Origin: an uncultured Balneolaceae bacterium
Lineage (GTDB): Bacteria; Bacteroidota; Rhodothermia; Balneolales; Balneolaceae
NCBI GenBank assembly: GCA_937982515.1
Contig: CALJMB010000306.1
Location: forward strand, 1-29,789
Reading direction: 5' to 3'
Length of the DNA stretch: 29,789 nucleotides
Every line of letters starts with the position of its first letter. Within the stretch, counting starts at the first letter, position 1. The translations under genes and the position numbers were made by a program. The notes below the pieces were generated by a model. That model was not told the DNA's origin and did not search any database. It worked only from the letters and a program-made list of their open reading frames with translations. This document shows positions 14,764 to 24,552 of the stretch, in pieces.

Positions 14764-16632
14764 TCACTCCACCGGGGTATCGGTCTTCCAGAGGTGGTCT
14801 CTTAATCCGGAGGTACGCCGGAGGCGGGCCTGTATCCCTTCTGCGAGTATAGACGGGCTGCCCCCTACAATCACTTCGCTGCGGGCCCGGGTGATGGCGG
14901 TGTAAATCAGCTCTCGCGTGAGTATGCGCGACGGCTGGTCAGGCAGGATCAGCAAAACCCGGTCAAACTCGGAACCCTGACTTTTGTGCACGGTCATGGC
15001 GTAAGCCAGGCTGTGATCCGGCAGGCGGGCGGGTGCCAGGGAGCGGATCACTCCCTCCTGGCTTACATGCACTTTCAGGGTGCCATCCGTATCGGGCAGA
15101 CACAGCCCGGTATCTCCGTTGTACAGGTTCAGGGAATAGTCGTTCTGGTTGATGATAACAGGCTTGCCGGGATACCAGGTCTGGTGGCCGGCTATAAAAC
15201 CCCGGTGATGCAGCATGTGCTCGATCATCTGGTTCAGATACTCCACTCCCTTCGGCCCGCGACGGTGGGCGGACAGGATGCGAAACGTGTTGAAGACCCG
15301 AAATGCCTCTTCAGGGGTAGCAGCGCTGATGATCTGTTCAAAATAGTCTGCTACCATGTGCTCCAGGCTCTGCGCGAAATGCTCCGTCTCCCCGTCCTGC
15401 ATGAAAGTTACCTCGGGGTAGCGGGCTGATTCCAGCACTTCCAAAGCCTCCTCCGTCCTGCCGCCGTTGACGGCGCCGGCCAGGCGGGCGATGCCGCTGT
15501 CTCCCTTAAAGCGGTAGCTTTTGGTGAGCAAGACGATGTGGTCGGTCAGAATTTCTCCCTCCTCTGATACACATAAAGAGGGAACCGGGATGGAGAGGCG
15601 ATTCAGCTGCACTGCAAACTCCGGCGAGAGCCTGTTTTCATCTATCGCGCACAGGTCTCCCATCACAGAGCCCGCCTCTACAGAGGCCAGCTGATCCTTA
15701 TCTCCCAGCAGTATCAGCCGGGTGTGGCCGAGCAGCGCCTCCATCAACTTGCTCATCAGGGCCTGGTCTATCATGGAGGCCTCATCCACAATAATCAGGT
15801 CATACGGCAGCGGGTTCTCCCGGTTATGACGAAATACGGAGCTGTGCCGGCGGGCGCCCAGCAGCTGGTGCAGGGTCGACGCCTCGGCAGGTATCGCTTC
15901 CCGAACCTCTTCGCTTACCGACAGAGACTCTTTCATGGAGAGGATGGAATCATTCAGCCGCGCAGCGGCTTTCCCCGTTGGCGCCGCCAGGGCGATGGAG
16001 GGGAACCTGCCCGTTTCGTTCTTTTCCAGTTCCAGAAGCAGAGCCAGCATCCGCACCACGGTGGAGGTTTTCCCGGTTCCGGGCCCTCCCGAAATGATAG
16101 TAAACCGATTCAGCGCCGCCGCAACGGTGGCTACTTTCTGCCAGTCGGTCTCCCCTTCCGGCGTGTCGTCGAACAACCGGGAAAGGATACCTGTGAAAAG
16201 CGCCTTATCTTTGATCACCCTACTCCGTTGGCTGCGTTCGGTTATGTCTTGCGCCAGGCTCTGCTCGTAGTTCCATAGCTTGTGCAGATAGAGCCGGTTG
16301 GCGGCATCCAGTATCAGCGGTTTAAAGGCCCCGGGGCGGCCCGTCAACGGTGAGCGCGCCAGCTTATCCACCCAGCCGGCAAGCCCGGGCCCCTTCAACC
16401 GGACGCCGTTTTTTGATTCCTCAAAAAGCGGCCGGCCGGCCACCTCTTCGAGCGGGAGGCACACATTTCCCTGCCGGAAATAGTAGCTCACCAGGCATCC
16501 GGCCAGCAGCACTTCGGGGGGCGCTTCCCGGTCCCGCTCTTCCAGGAAGCGGCTGAACGCGATATCGGCGGCAGAGAGTATCTCTTCCTCTTCCAGCCGG
16601 GCAAGCTGTTTCCATAAATCGTCACGCTTCAT
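14764..16632 (-). CDS. recD: exodeoxyribonuclease V alpha subunit RecD
   Basis: A 622-residue superfamily 1B helicase, the 5'-3' motor of RecBCD (E. coli RecD is 608 residues). It has the RecD N-terminal domain (about 1-110), Walker A GGPGTGKTST with Lys188, the DEAS helicase motif II (LIIVDEASMIDQALM), motif III LILLGDKDQLASVEAGSV, and C-terminal motifs TVHKSQGSEFDRVLLIL and YTAITRAR. It is the last gene of the recC-recB-recD operon. Its ATG at 16632 overlaps the end of recB by 11 bp, indicating translational coupling. Its stop codon lies at the edge of a dispersed repeat. The full motif set suggests an active subunit, so a Chi-regulated RecBCD rather than a RecBC-only enzyme is expected. 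Confidence 0.96.
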   Translation of the reverse strand: MKRDDLWKQLARLEEEEILSAADIAFSRFLEERDREAPPEVLLAGCLVSYYFRQGNVCLPLEEVAGRPLFEESKNGVRLKGPGLAGWVDKLARSPLTGRPGAFKPLILDAANRLYLHKLWNYEQSLAQDITERSQRSRVIKDKALFTGILSRLFDDTPEGETDWQKVATVAAALNRFTIISGGPGTGKTSTVVRMLALLLELEKNETGRFPSIALAAPTGKAAARLNDSILSMKESLSVSEEVREAIPAEASTLHQLLGARRHSSVFRHNRENPLPYDLIIVDEASMIDQALMSKLMEALLGHTRLILLGDKDQLASVEAGSVMGDLCAIDENRLSPEFAVQLNRLSIPVPSLCVSEEGEILTDHIVLLTKSYRFKGDSGIARLAGAVNGGRTEEALEVLESARYPEVTFMQDGETEHFAQSLEHMVADYFEQIISAATPEEAFRVFNTFRILSAHRRGPKGVEYLNQMIEHMLHHRGFIAGHQTWYPGKPVIINQNDYSLNLYNGDTGLCLPDTDGTLKVHVSQEGVIRSLAPARLPDHSLAYAMTVHKSQGSEFDRVLLILPDQPSRILTRELIYTAITRARSEVIVGGSPSILAEGIQARLRRTSGLRDHLWKTDTPVE

Positions 16633-19600
16633 GAGCCTTCCCCTCCTTTATGTATTGATCCATGGCCTCGATGCGTTGCGCCGGGGGATGGCCGAAGAAG
16701 ATGCCCTCCCGCCCCTCCTCGTTTATTCCGCGTACAAAGAGATAGAAGACGCCGCCGAAGTGCCGTCCGTACGAATAATTCTGTATCCTCCGGCTCAGGT
16801 AACGGTGCAAAGCCAGGGTATATATGTGGTACTGCATGTCGTAGGCCGCGTCAGTGATCGCTTCCCGGAGCTTCGCCGGCGTATAGTCCTGAGACGTATC
16901 TCCCAGGTAATTGGTTTTGTAATCGAGGATGTAGTACTTCTCGTTATACCTGAAAACCAGGTCGATGAACCCTTTCATGAAGCCCCGCATACGGGTTTCG
17001 TCGGGCACTTCCCTCCCGGGCTGCGTTCCGCGGACGATGGAAAAAAGCCTGTGCGTATCGATAGCTTCTGTCGGGTAGTAGAACTCCAGCTCGGATATGA
17101 AATCTTCGGGACCGAGGGCGGATAACTTCAGGCCGGGGTCCTCCTGCGAGAGTGAAGCGGCAGTAACCCTACCCAGCATCTCTTCCACTACCTCTTTCCA
17201 GCCGGTGTCTATATGGTACAGGCTCAGGCTCTCTTCGATGATGGGCCCGGCTCCGGACAGATCCCTGAAATCGATCTCCTCAAAAATCTTGTGGATGCAG
17301 GTGCCCGGCTGCGGACCTCTGGGAAAGGTGAAGATATTCTTCCCTGTGGAAAGCTCCTCACCGGCCGGTTCGGTGTAGGCTTCGTCAAAGTACTGCTCAT
17401 AGGCCGGCTCTCCTTCCGTATCCTCCCGGCTCCGCATTAACGAGGAAAAGCTGGTGATGCCGTACTTCGGCTCCATTCCGGAGCGGCGCGTAAACTTCCT
17501 GTGATAGTATGCCGGGCGGTCTGTATCGTTTTCGTTCTTCCGGCCCTGCTCCACTTCTGATATCGTCATCAACTCAATGCTGCCGCCGCTGGCCTCCGCG
17601 AGTTCTTCCAGCGCTTGTCGAATCACCCCTGGTTCCAGCGCCCGGTAGGTGCCCTCCTCATCAATAATGTCTGTTAACACCTGATCTACTGTCTCGGCCG
17701 GAAGGGTGAGGTATCCCAGTGGAGAACACTCCGACTTGCCTGCATGAACCCAGGAGATGTAACACCGCTGTTCGGCCCGGGTGAGCGCAACATACGCCAG
17801 CCTTACGCTTTCGGCCAGCTCCTCGCGGGCGGTGCTGAGCCTGCGCCGGGCTCTGTCGGGGTCACGTTTTCCCTGCAAGTCGAGGAAGGCGCGGGTATGG
17901 TCCTCCCCGTCATGAAACACCAGCGGTTGCCCCCGGTCGACAAACTCCGGTCCGTGCCACAGAAACGGGCAGAACACGATGGGATACTGGAGCCCTTTAC
18001 TCCGGTGCATGGTTACCACCTTTACCAGCTCTTCATCGCTTTCCAGGCGCAGCTGTTCGGATTCCAGCATAAGGTCGTGTTCCCTCCTCTTGCGGGCCAG
18101 CCAGCGTATGAGTCCCCGTGTCCCCCGCCTGTTTTCCTGTTCCTCGGCCTGTATCAGCTCACCCAGGTGAAGTACATTAGTGAGCATGCGTTCTCCGTTT
18201 TCGTAGCGGATGATGTGTTCAAAGGCTTTGGAGTCTTGCAGCCAGGCCCGGAACATGAACGCGAATCCGTGTTCCTGCCAGGCGTAGTGCCAGTTGGCAA
18301 ATCCGTTCAGCAGCTTAATCCACTCCGTTTCATCCTCTTCGAGGCGGAGCAAGTCACGGGCGCTGTAGCCCATCAGCCGTGTAGCCAGGGCCGATTTGAT
18401 CCGGGTATCGTTTACCGGCTCGGCGATGGCCCGCATTACGCGTTCCAGCTCTTCGGCCTCGATGCTCTGAAACACGCTCTGCTGGCTGTACTGTACGCTC
18501 TTCACATTGCGGGATTGCAGAGCCCGGCTGATGATGTCGGCCTGCTTATGGGTGCGTACCAGAACAGCTATGTTTTTCGCCTTCACCGGCTCCCCGCCGA
18601 TAAGCGCCTCCCCTCTTTTCCCCTTCTGTATAAGGGAGACAACCTCGCTCGCGGTATCTGTGGCTACCAGTTCTTCCGCCTCTTTTTTAGGTAACGGCAG
18701 GTCCTTTTCCTGCGGGTGCAGTTCGCGAATATGAATGGGGGTACCGACGGATCCGTTCTCCGTCAGATGGGCATAGTCGTCTCTGCCCGGCTGTACTGGC
18801 TCGAAAGCGATATCTTCCAGCAGGAAGGGATTGGGGTGACGCCCGAAGATCGTCTCCACCCCTTGCAACAGACCCGGGACTGAACGGAAGTTTTGGTTCA
18901 GGCTGAAGACGCGGCCTTCATCGGCATCCCGTTTGGCCTGGAGGTAGGCGAATATATCGGCGCCACGGAAGCTGTAGATCGACTGTTTGGGGTCTCCGAT
19001 CATGAACAGGGCGTAGCCTTCCCGCTGTACCGCTCCGTAAATACTTCTGAATATATTGTACTGTATGGGATCGGTATCCTGGAATTCGTCTACCAGCGCT
19101 ATCGGGTATTTATAACGCAACACGGCAGCAAGGCGCTTACCCCGGCCGGGATCGCCCAGAGCGCTGTTCAGTTTCAGCAATAGGTCATCGAAGGAGAGTA
19201 CCTGAAGCTCGTCTTTTTTGGTGTTTATGGTTTGTTGTAGATAATGCAGCAGATTCCGTTTGAACGCTACATCATACTGCTGCAGCGACTCAGCCGTCTG
19301 CTCATATTCACCGGCCAGGCGAAAAAATGGATGCTGCGGAGGAGTGATTCCCTTTTTTTCGGCAGACTTCTTCAGGCTGGCGTCAATAGCCGACTGTACG
19401 AATTTCTCATACCTATCGAACAGCCGGATGGGGGGCGTCTCCCCTTGCAGCCATCCATCCATCTGACCCATCCACCCTTCCAGCCAGTCGGTGCGGTAGT
19501 AGCTCAGATGTCCGGCATTGAGCAGGGAAAAGATGGTTTCACGGTCTTCCCCCCACTGCTCTTTTAGTGCTTCGTAAAGGCTGTTGAGTTGCCGGAGCTC

Positions 19601-20245
19601 CGCATCGATCGCCCCGGCCGGATCTTCCTCCGGAAGTACCTTCAGATAGGGCTTGCCGATAAAATGGATTAATTCGGCTGTAAGGGAATCAGGCGAGTAG
19701 CCTTTGTCGGTAAGCAGCTTGAGCAGAGGGCGTTTCAGGGGATCGCCCGAGGCCTCGTTTACCCAGCTTCTCCAGTAGTCGTCTACCACGTCGAGCACCA
19801 CTTCTGTGTCGTCACCGATCAGCTCGGCCCCAAATATGGCGCCACTTTCGAATGCATGCTCTTGCAGAGCCCGGTAGCAAAATCCGTGGATGGTATAGAC
19901 CGAGGCTTCGTCGAACGAGCGCACCGCCTGTTGGAGGAGTTCTACAGCCCGATCCTTATGTTCCACCCGGCTTTTCAGTTCGTGCAGGAATGCATCTCCG
20001 TCGGGCACTTTCCCGGTTCTCAGAGCAGTGACCGATTCCCGGATACGCTTTTGCAGGCGGTCTTTCAGTTCCTTCGTGGCCGCCTCGGTATAGGTGACCA
20101 CCAGGATCTCGCTTACCTTCCTTTTGTATTCAATTAATGCCCGTATGTACAGCGAAGCAATATTGTAGGTTTTGCCCGTTCCGGCGCTGGCTTCCACAAG
20201 GTTAATGCCGGTAAGTGGTATGTCAAAGGGATGCAGTGGCCTCAC
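16622..20245 (-). CDS. recB: exodeoxyribonuclease V beta subunit RecB
   Basis: A 1207-residue superfamily 1A helicase-nuclease, the 3'-5' motor and only nuclease of RecBCD (E. coli RecB is 1180 residues). Walker A is EASAGTGKT with Lys25. Motif II is ALVDEFQDTDPIQY, followed by LFMIGDPKQSIYSFRGAD and NQNFRSV. Late helicase motifs include VTMHRSKGLQYPIVFCP and RLAYVALTRAE. The C-terminal nuclease domain has Asp1095 in GFIDLVF and Asp1108/Lys1110 in ILDYKTN; their spacing (13 and 2 residues) equals that of E. coli Asp1067/Asp1080/Lys1082. The start is GTG at 20245, overlapping the recC stop in a GTGA junction. It processes double-strand ends for RecA loading and degrades linear foreign DNA. Confidence 0.97.
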   Translation of the reverse strand: MRPLHPFDIPLTGINLVEASAGTGKTYNIASLYIRALIEYKRKVSEILVVTYTEAATKELKDRLQKRIRESVTALRTGKVPDGDAFLHELKSRVEHKDRAVELLQQAVRSFDEASVYTIHGFCYRALQEHAFESGAIFGAELIGDDTEVVLDVVDDYWRSWVNEASGDPLKRPLLKLLTDKGYSPDSLTAELIHFIGKPYLKVLPEEDPAGAIDAELRQLNSLYEALKEQWGEDRETIFSLLNAGHLSYYRTDWLEGWMGQMDGWLQGETPPIRLFDRYEKFVQSAIDASLKKSAEKKGITPPQHPFFRLAGEYEQTAESLQQYDVAFKRNLLHYLQQTINTKKDELQVLSFDDLLLKLNSALGDPGRGKRLAAVLRYKYPIALVDEFQDTDPIQYNIFRSIYGAVQREGYALFMIGDPKQSIYSFRGADIFAYLQAKRDADEGRVFSLNQNFRSVPGLLQGVETIFGRHPNPFLLEDIAFEPVQPGRDDYAHLTENGSVGTPIHIRELHPQEKDLPLPKKEAEELVATDTASEVVSLIQKGKRGEALIGGEPVKAKNIAVLVRTHKQADIISRALQSRNVKSVQYSQQSVFQSIEAEELERVMRAIAEPVNDTRIKSALATRLMGYSARDLLRLEEDETEWIKLLNGFANWHYAWQEHGFAFMFRAWLQDSKAFEHIIRYENGERMLTNVLHLGELIQAEEQENRRGTRGLIRWLARKRREHDLMLESEQLRLESDEELVKVVTMHRSKGLQYPIVFCPFLWHGPEFVDRGQPLVFHDGEDHTRAFLDLQGKRDPDRARRRLSTAREELAESVRLAYVALTRAEQRCYISWVHAGKSECSPLGYLTLPAETVDQVLTDIIDEEGTYRALEPGVIRQALEELAEASGGSIELMTISEVEQGRKNENDTDRPAYYHRKFTRRSGMEPKYGITSFSSLMRSREDTEGEPAYEQYFDEAYTEPAGEELSTGKNIFTFPRGPQPGTCIHKIFEEIDFRDLSGAGPIIEESLSLYHIDTGWKEVVEEMLGRVTAASLSQEDPGLKLSALGPEDFISELEFYYPTEAIDTHRLFSIVRGTQPGREVPDETRMRGFMKGFIDLVFRYNEKYYILDYKTNYLGDTSQDYTPAKLREAITDAAYDMQYHIYTLALHRYLSRRIQNYSYGRHFGGVFYLFVRGINEEGREGIFFGHPPAQRIEAMDQYIKEGKAHEA

Positions 20246-23200
20246 GGTTGTTCCCGGTTTAGTACTTCAAAGAATGGGTTCCAGAACGAAACAGCCCGCT
20301 CTGTAAACTCTTCAGATTCCAGCGGATTCCCCCCACCAAACACACGGTGATTATAGGGATCATCTCCTTCCCGGGGATAGCCCCTGTAGCTGTCCTTCCA
20401 TTGATAGCCTGCCGATTTCAATCCCTGTTCCCTGACTTTGCCTTTGTGTACCACTTCGTTTGCATAGGTGAATGAGCTGTTGGGAAAGAAGAAGAACGGG
20501 TTGCTAAGTCCGTACTGGTAATCATCCAGCAGGCTGCCGAGCAGCGTGCGGGCTTCATCAGGTTGCATGGGTGAAAGTTCATACAGGGCAAATGGTTTTT
20601 TGCCGTCTTTGGTAAACAGCCGGCTGTATCCCCCGCAATCATCCGGCCCGGCCACCTGAAGTACCAGGTGTTTGATCCACAACTCAATCAGGTCTTTGGC
20701 TCTCATAGATCCAAAGCGGTAGAGGATGAGTCCGCTGGAAAACAGGTTATCCAGCCGGCCCGTGAGACGGTATTCGCCGGATTGTATATCTGCTTCTACA
20801 GGCTCCAGTGGTTCATGGTCCAGCATCTGTTCCAGACTCTTCCCGAACTGCACCACCTCTTCCAGCTTATTCTGAAAAGCCTCTTCCCCCGGCCAGCCCT
20901 GAGGCAGCAGGTTAACAGACCTGGCCACTTCTTTAAAGGAGCCGGGATCGATTCCTTTCAGATAGCGGTTCAGCAGTTCCTGTCCCAGCTGATATCCTTC
21001 CAGCCCGTCCAGATAGAACGGTTCCCGGTCTCCGGCAATAGCCTCTTCCTCCTCCAGGTAAATACCCAACCGGTTGCGCAGCAGGTATCTCGACGGGTGC
21101 TGGTAAAACCGGATCAGCTCCTGAATGGACACCTTCTTCCAGTCGCCCTCGGGCCCGGGAATGCCGCCCGACAGAAAAGCTTCTGCGGTATGGCGGGGCG
21201 AAGCCAGAATGGACGCGATCTCTTCCTGATAGGCAGAATAGCTGAATAGTTTCTTCTCATGGCTTTCCTTGTTAAAATACCATGAACTGAAGGCCTGAAG
21301 TCTGTGCCTGACGGTAAGTTCTTCGGCTTTAATACCGAATCTGGTTTCAATGTAATCCAGGAACTCCTGCAACACCACGGATGGAGGAAATTCGATGTCT
21401 TCTCTGTTGCTCTGCCCCAGATAGCTGAAATAGACCGCCTTGCCGGCAGAAAGGATATTTTCCAGGAACAGGTGCCGGTCTCCGTTTCTTCGGGAGCGGT
21501 CGCCCCGCCGGGGATACTTGTTCATCAGATCAAATTCTACAGGTACTTCAAGGCTCGGAAAGGCGCCGTCGTTCATGCCAATCATCCCGATCACCTTAAA
21601 AGGGATACTGCGCATGGGAGCCGTTGAACTGAAGGTGATGCCCCGCGCCATGAGTCCGTTGTTTTGCTGTTGCTCCCTGAGCTTCTGTTCCAGGTGCGAG
21701 CGGATGATCCTGAACGGCATAACGCTGTCGAAACCGGCCAGATCAGCATGCACAGACAGCTGATCGATATGCTCACGGAGCTGTGACAGTTCCCAAAACC
21801 ACACTTCTGTATCCGGCATAAACCCGTCTGCCAGCTCTCTCAGCAACCGGCTCCACTCTTGTGGGGAGCGGCTTCGGTTGATCAGCTCATAAAAGTGAAA
21901 GAGCGAGCGCATCAATTTTGAGAAGGAGCCCAGCAGTTCGGCATCGTCTGTATTCTCTATCTCCCCGTAGGGATAGATGCCGTCAAACAGCCGGTCGCCC
22001 TCCTGCTTCATAGCGTATCCAAGCACCATGCGGTCCAGTCCCGCTGCCCAGGTGAAGCCTTTGGTTTCGGGCAGTGACAGCGAGCTTTTAAACGCTCCGT
22101 CAATACCCCAGCGGATGCGGTTCTCTTTAATCCAGCGTTCCAGGGTATTCAGTTGTTCATCCGTAAATCCAAACGCGTCCTGCACCGGTTCCAGCCCCAG
22201 AAAATCGATCACCTGTGTTACCTTAAACCGGCTGCCCAGCAGCTTCATGAGTTCAATAAAGGCAGACGTAAGCGGCCCGCATATAGCTCCGCCCCGGTCA
22301 TAGATGCTGTAAGTAATCTTCTTCGCTTCTTCTTCGGGGGTGCCGAACACCGCATCGATCACCGGGGCGTAGATATTCATATCCGGCGCCATAATCAGGA
22401 TATCTGCCGGTGTTAACGACCTGTCCTTTTCGAGAAGATCCAGTAGCTGATCGTAAAGTACCTCTACTTCCCGCATGGGGCTGTGGCAGGAGTGCACCTG
22501 CACCGACCGGTCGGCTTTAGCTCCCTCTGGCTGTTTGCTTTCCGGCTGAACCAGATCCCGTCTGATATAATCGAGCAGGCTGTTGCCGGTGGGCGAATTC
22601 TCTTTATAGGAGTAGGACTTCTCCTGAAACCTGACACCTGCATCCTCTCCGGCATACATCTCAAAATAGTACTTGTAATCCCTTCCCTCCTGCCCCAGCG
22701 AGGCAATGAGCGGGTTATCTTCATGGAAGTAGACATCATCCAGCAGGTATACACAGACATCGATCAGTTTGGACAGCTTGACGAGCGTGCGGATATACAC
22801 CGGCTGCATAGTGGGTACTCCGAAAATAACAATCCGATCCGGCAGCTGCCCCTGGTTCAGTCCGCCCTTGTCTATCTCCTTTATCAGCTGAGCATTGATC
22901 TGCGCCCGGTGAAGCCATTTGGGGTCGCCCGCCGTATTCTTCCAGTGCTGAACCAGCAGTTGCCATAACCGGGCCTGCCATGGTTCGTCATTATTGTTGG
23001 TGACAAGTTTTCCCCTCTCCCACTGCAAGATCATATCCGGCCGGTAGAGCATATATTGATCGAATACCCCGGCAATGTTGCTGCAAAGTTTCCAGCTTCT
23101 GAAGGCTTGCACTTCGGGGTCCTCATCCCGGATGTAGTAGTGCAGCAGCTTCAGTTGGGCATCACCCCGGTGCTCCTCCAGCAGGTGCATCAGGCTCCAC

Positions 23201-23475
23201 GTCATAGGTTCGCGCTCGGAGGGCAGATCTTCAGGAATGTCGCTATCCATCAGCCGGATGAGATCCCACATCTTCTCAGCCACGAAATAGAACTTCCAGT
23301 TGGCCACAATGCCCTCCTTCTCCGCTCCGTAGGTAGTAAGCCACTTCTGCATGCCGTAGTTATTGACGACGATCCGTTCCGGAGCCAGTGGATTCGCGGG
23401 TGGATCGTTGCGCAACGTCTCCATCAGGTGGTCGGCAAGTTCTGTTAAGTCAGGCCCGTGGCAAAGTGTGAGCAT
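20242..23475 (-). CDS. recC: exodeoxyribonuclease V gamma subunit RecC
   Basis: A 1077-residue RecC counted from ATG at 23475 (E. coli RecC is 1122 residues). An in-frame TTG at 23481 adds two residues, but the ATG gives the usual family start, ML-x-L-C-H. Family landmarks are the N-terminal inactive helicase-like region (PERIVVNNYGMQKWLT, ANWKFYFVAEKMWDLI), RIVIFGVPTMQPVYIRTL, HSCHSPMREVEVLYDQLLDLLE, ILIMAPDMNIYAPVIDAVF, and the conserved block PMRSIPFKVIGMIGMNDGAFP. RecC holds the RecB and RecD motors together, splits the duplex and scans for Chi. As first gene of the recC-recB-recD operon it overlaps recB by 4 bp. The Chi sequence used by this species cannot be read from the protein. Confidence 0.95.
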   Translation of the reverse strand: MLTLCHGPDLTELADHLMETLRNDPPANPLAPERIVVNNYGMQKWLTTYGAEKEGIVANWKFYFVAEKMWDLIRLMDSDIPEDLPSEREPMTWSLMHLLEEHRGDAQLKLLHYYIRDEDPEVQAFRSWKLCSNIAGVFDQYMLYRPDMILQWERGKLVTNNNDEPWQARLWQLLVQHWKNTAGDPKWLHRAQINAQLIKEIDKGGLNQGQLPDRIVIFGVPTMQPVYIRTLVKLSKLIDVCVYLLDDVYFHEDNPLIASLGQEGRDYKYYFEMYAGEDAGVRFQEKSYSYKENSPTGNSLLDYIRRDLVQPESKQPEGAKADRSVQVHSCHSPMREVEVLYDQLLDLLEKDRSLTPADILIMAPDMNIYAPVIDAVFGTPEEEAKKITYSIYDRGGAICGPLTSAFIELMKLLGSRFKVTQVIDFLGLEPVQDAFGFTDEQLNTLERWIKENRIRWGIDGAFKSSLSLPETKGFTWAAGLDRMVLGYAMKQEGDRLFDGIYPYGEIENTDDAELLGSFSKLMRSLFHFYELINRSRSPQEWSRLLRELADGFMPDTEVWFWELSQLREHIDQLSVHADLAGFDSVMPFRIIRSHLEQKLREQQQNNGLMARGITFSSTAPMRSIPFKVIGMIGMNDGAFPSLEVPVEFDLMNKYPRRGDRSRRNGDRHLFLENILSAGKAVYFSYLGQSNREDIEFPPSVVLQEFLDYIETRFGIKAEELTVRHRLQAFSSWYFNKESHEKKLFSYSAYQEEIASILASPRHTAEAFLSGGIPGPEGDWKKVSIQELIRFYQHPSRYLLRNRLGIYLEEEEAIAGDREPFYLDGLEGYQLGQELLNRYLKGIDPGSFKEVARSVNLLPQGWPGEEAFQNKLEEVVQFGKSLEQMLDHEPLEPVEADIQSGEYRLTGRLDNLFSSGLILYRFGSMRAKDLIELWIKHLVLQVAGPDDCGGYSRLFTKDGKKPFALYELSPMQPDEARTLLGSLLDDYQYGLSNPFFFFPNSSFTYANEVVHKGKVREQGLKSAGYQWKDSYRGYPREGDDPYNHRVFGGGNPLESEEFTERAVSFWNPFFEVLNREQP

Positions 23476-23481
23476 GGACAA

Positions 23482-23806
23482 ATGGCATAAGCTGTTGGAT
23501 CTCTGTTAACTCGTCAGATATGATACAACAGAACATAATAAAGTAGCTGTTATACTGAAAGGGGAAAACTATTAGCTGTTAGCTTTTAGGCATCAGCTGT
23601 CAGTGTCTGTCACTTTATGGTGCGAGCGTCCGCTCAGGCTGTGAAGTAAGAAAAGCCTCATCCGATGCCTGGCTTGACATCGGATGAGTGGGAACAGGCA
23701 TTGTTAAAGAAAGGGGCGTAGTGCCTCGGTTGCGGGTGTTCTCCGAATTAGGGGAATCCGCGGGCCGGGGAATTCCAGGACACAAACTAAACCCTGAGTA
23801 TCCTGC
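23482..23806. other. intergenic region upstream of recC
   Basis: No gene was found. The right part holds the dispersed hairpin copy 2 (23657-23688), which on the minus strand is positioned to end the oxidoreductase transcript. The AT-rich left part (about 23500-23600) probably carries the recCBD promoter, but no boxes are assigned. Confidence 0.45.
23657..23688 (-). terminator. dispersed hairpin repeat, copy 2; likely terminator on the minus strand
   Basis: ctcatccgatg (23657-23667) and catcggatgag (23678-23688) form an 11-bp perfect stem. Read on the minus strand it is followed by gcttttctt, giving a hairpin plus T-rich tail about 120 nt after the gluconate_2-dh3 gene. Its sequence, cactcatccgatgtcaa on the minus strand, matches the hairpin at 127-159 on the plus strand, so it belongs to a dispersed family. 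Confidence 0.55.
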
Positions 23807-24511
23807 CTACCGGATCAAATTCCCTTCCTCGTCCCATTCGGCTACTTTAGCGCGTTCTTCCGGGCGAAGGCATTCATCGAGGGTTTTTTGATCGTAAGAA
23901 AGCCCGTGCTTTTCCAGTACGTGTTGGGGAACTCCGTCCCACAGGTTGGCCTGGTTACCCTGATAGCCCAGATCTTTCACACCGATTTCGGAGGTAAAGA
24001 AGCCGGTGGCGGTGAGATTTCTCATGCGGTTGAAAAAGCCCACGCCGTAGGCCATCTCCGGTTTAGCTTTGTCAGGGTAGGCAATATCGTCTATCATTTC
24101 CAGTTGCTCGGAAGAGCTGCAGTTCACAAATGCTTTACCATAGCGCTGCTTGCACTGGTTGTCCAGCCACATAAGGCCGCCCCGGGCAGGTACCTGCATT
24201 GAGGGGATATCTTTCATCATAAATTCGATGAAATCGGGCACGCCCGCCTCAACCGCACCGGCGGAAACCTCATCGGCGGGGATGATGATGTCGCAGAGCG
24301 CCTCGACGGTGGCCCGTTCGTGTTCAGTGAAAAAAGTTTCGGAGGCCAGCTTCCGGTCCCGCTGGCGCTCGGTTTCTGTACGCCCATAAGAACCTTCCGC
24401 TATAATCTGTTCACTGGTCTTGCGGTCTTCGCTGCTGCAGGAGGTGGCTGCAAACAGCCCGGCCCCCAACGAGCCGGCCAGCAGCAGTTTCAGGTGTTCT
24501 CGTCTATCCAT
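23807..24511 (-). CDS. gluconate 2-dehydrogenase subunit 3-family protein (Tat-type lipoprotein)
   Basis: A 234-residue small subunit of a membrane-associated flavoprotein dehydrogenase. The N-terminus has a twin-arginine pattern (Arg3-Arg4, DRREHLKLLL), a hydrophobic stretch and a lipobox ending at Cys25, so it is probably Tat-exported and lipid-anchored. The gluconate_2-dh3 domain spans about 60-200: FFTEHERATVEALCDIIIPADE, SAGAVEAGVPDFIEFMM, then GVGFFNRMRNLTATGFFTS and DLGYQGNQ. In this family the small subunit carries the export signal and co-translocates the signal-less GMC catalytic partner. That partner is encoded 41 bp upstream on the same strand, so the two form one enzyme. Confidence 0.92.
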   Translation of the reverse strand: MDRREHLKLLLAGSLGAGLFAATSCSSEDRKTSEQIIAEGSYGRTETERQRDRKLASETFFTEHERATVEALCDIIIPADEVSAGAVEAGVPDFIEFMMKDIPSMQVPARGGLMWLDNQCKQRYGKAFVNCSSSEQLEMIDDIAYPDKAKPEMAYGVGFFNRMRNLTATGFFTSEIGVKDLGYQGNQANLWDGVPQHVLEKHGLSYDQKTLDECLRPEERAKVAEWDEEGNLIR

Positions 24512-24552
24512 AGTAATATCGTATTTGGAGTTAAACTGTGTTGGAGCCCGGC

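Noticed and set aside
14172..14852. Short frames in the repeat region sharing a PSVAALS peptide
   Set aside because: The shared peptide comes from translating the two inverted repeat copies; none is a gene.
17744..18694. 316-codon frame antisense to recB
   Set aside because: The sense strand encodes conserved RecB helicase motifs across this interval; the antisense translation has no family features.
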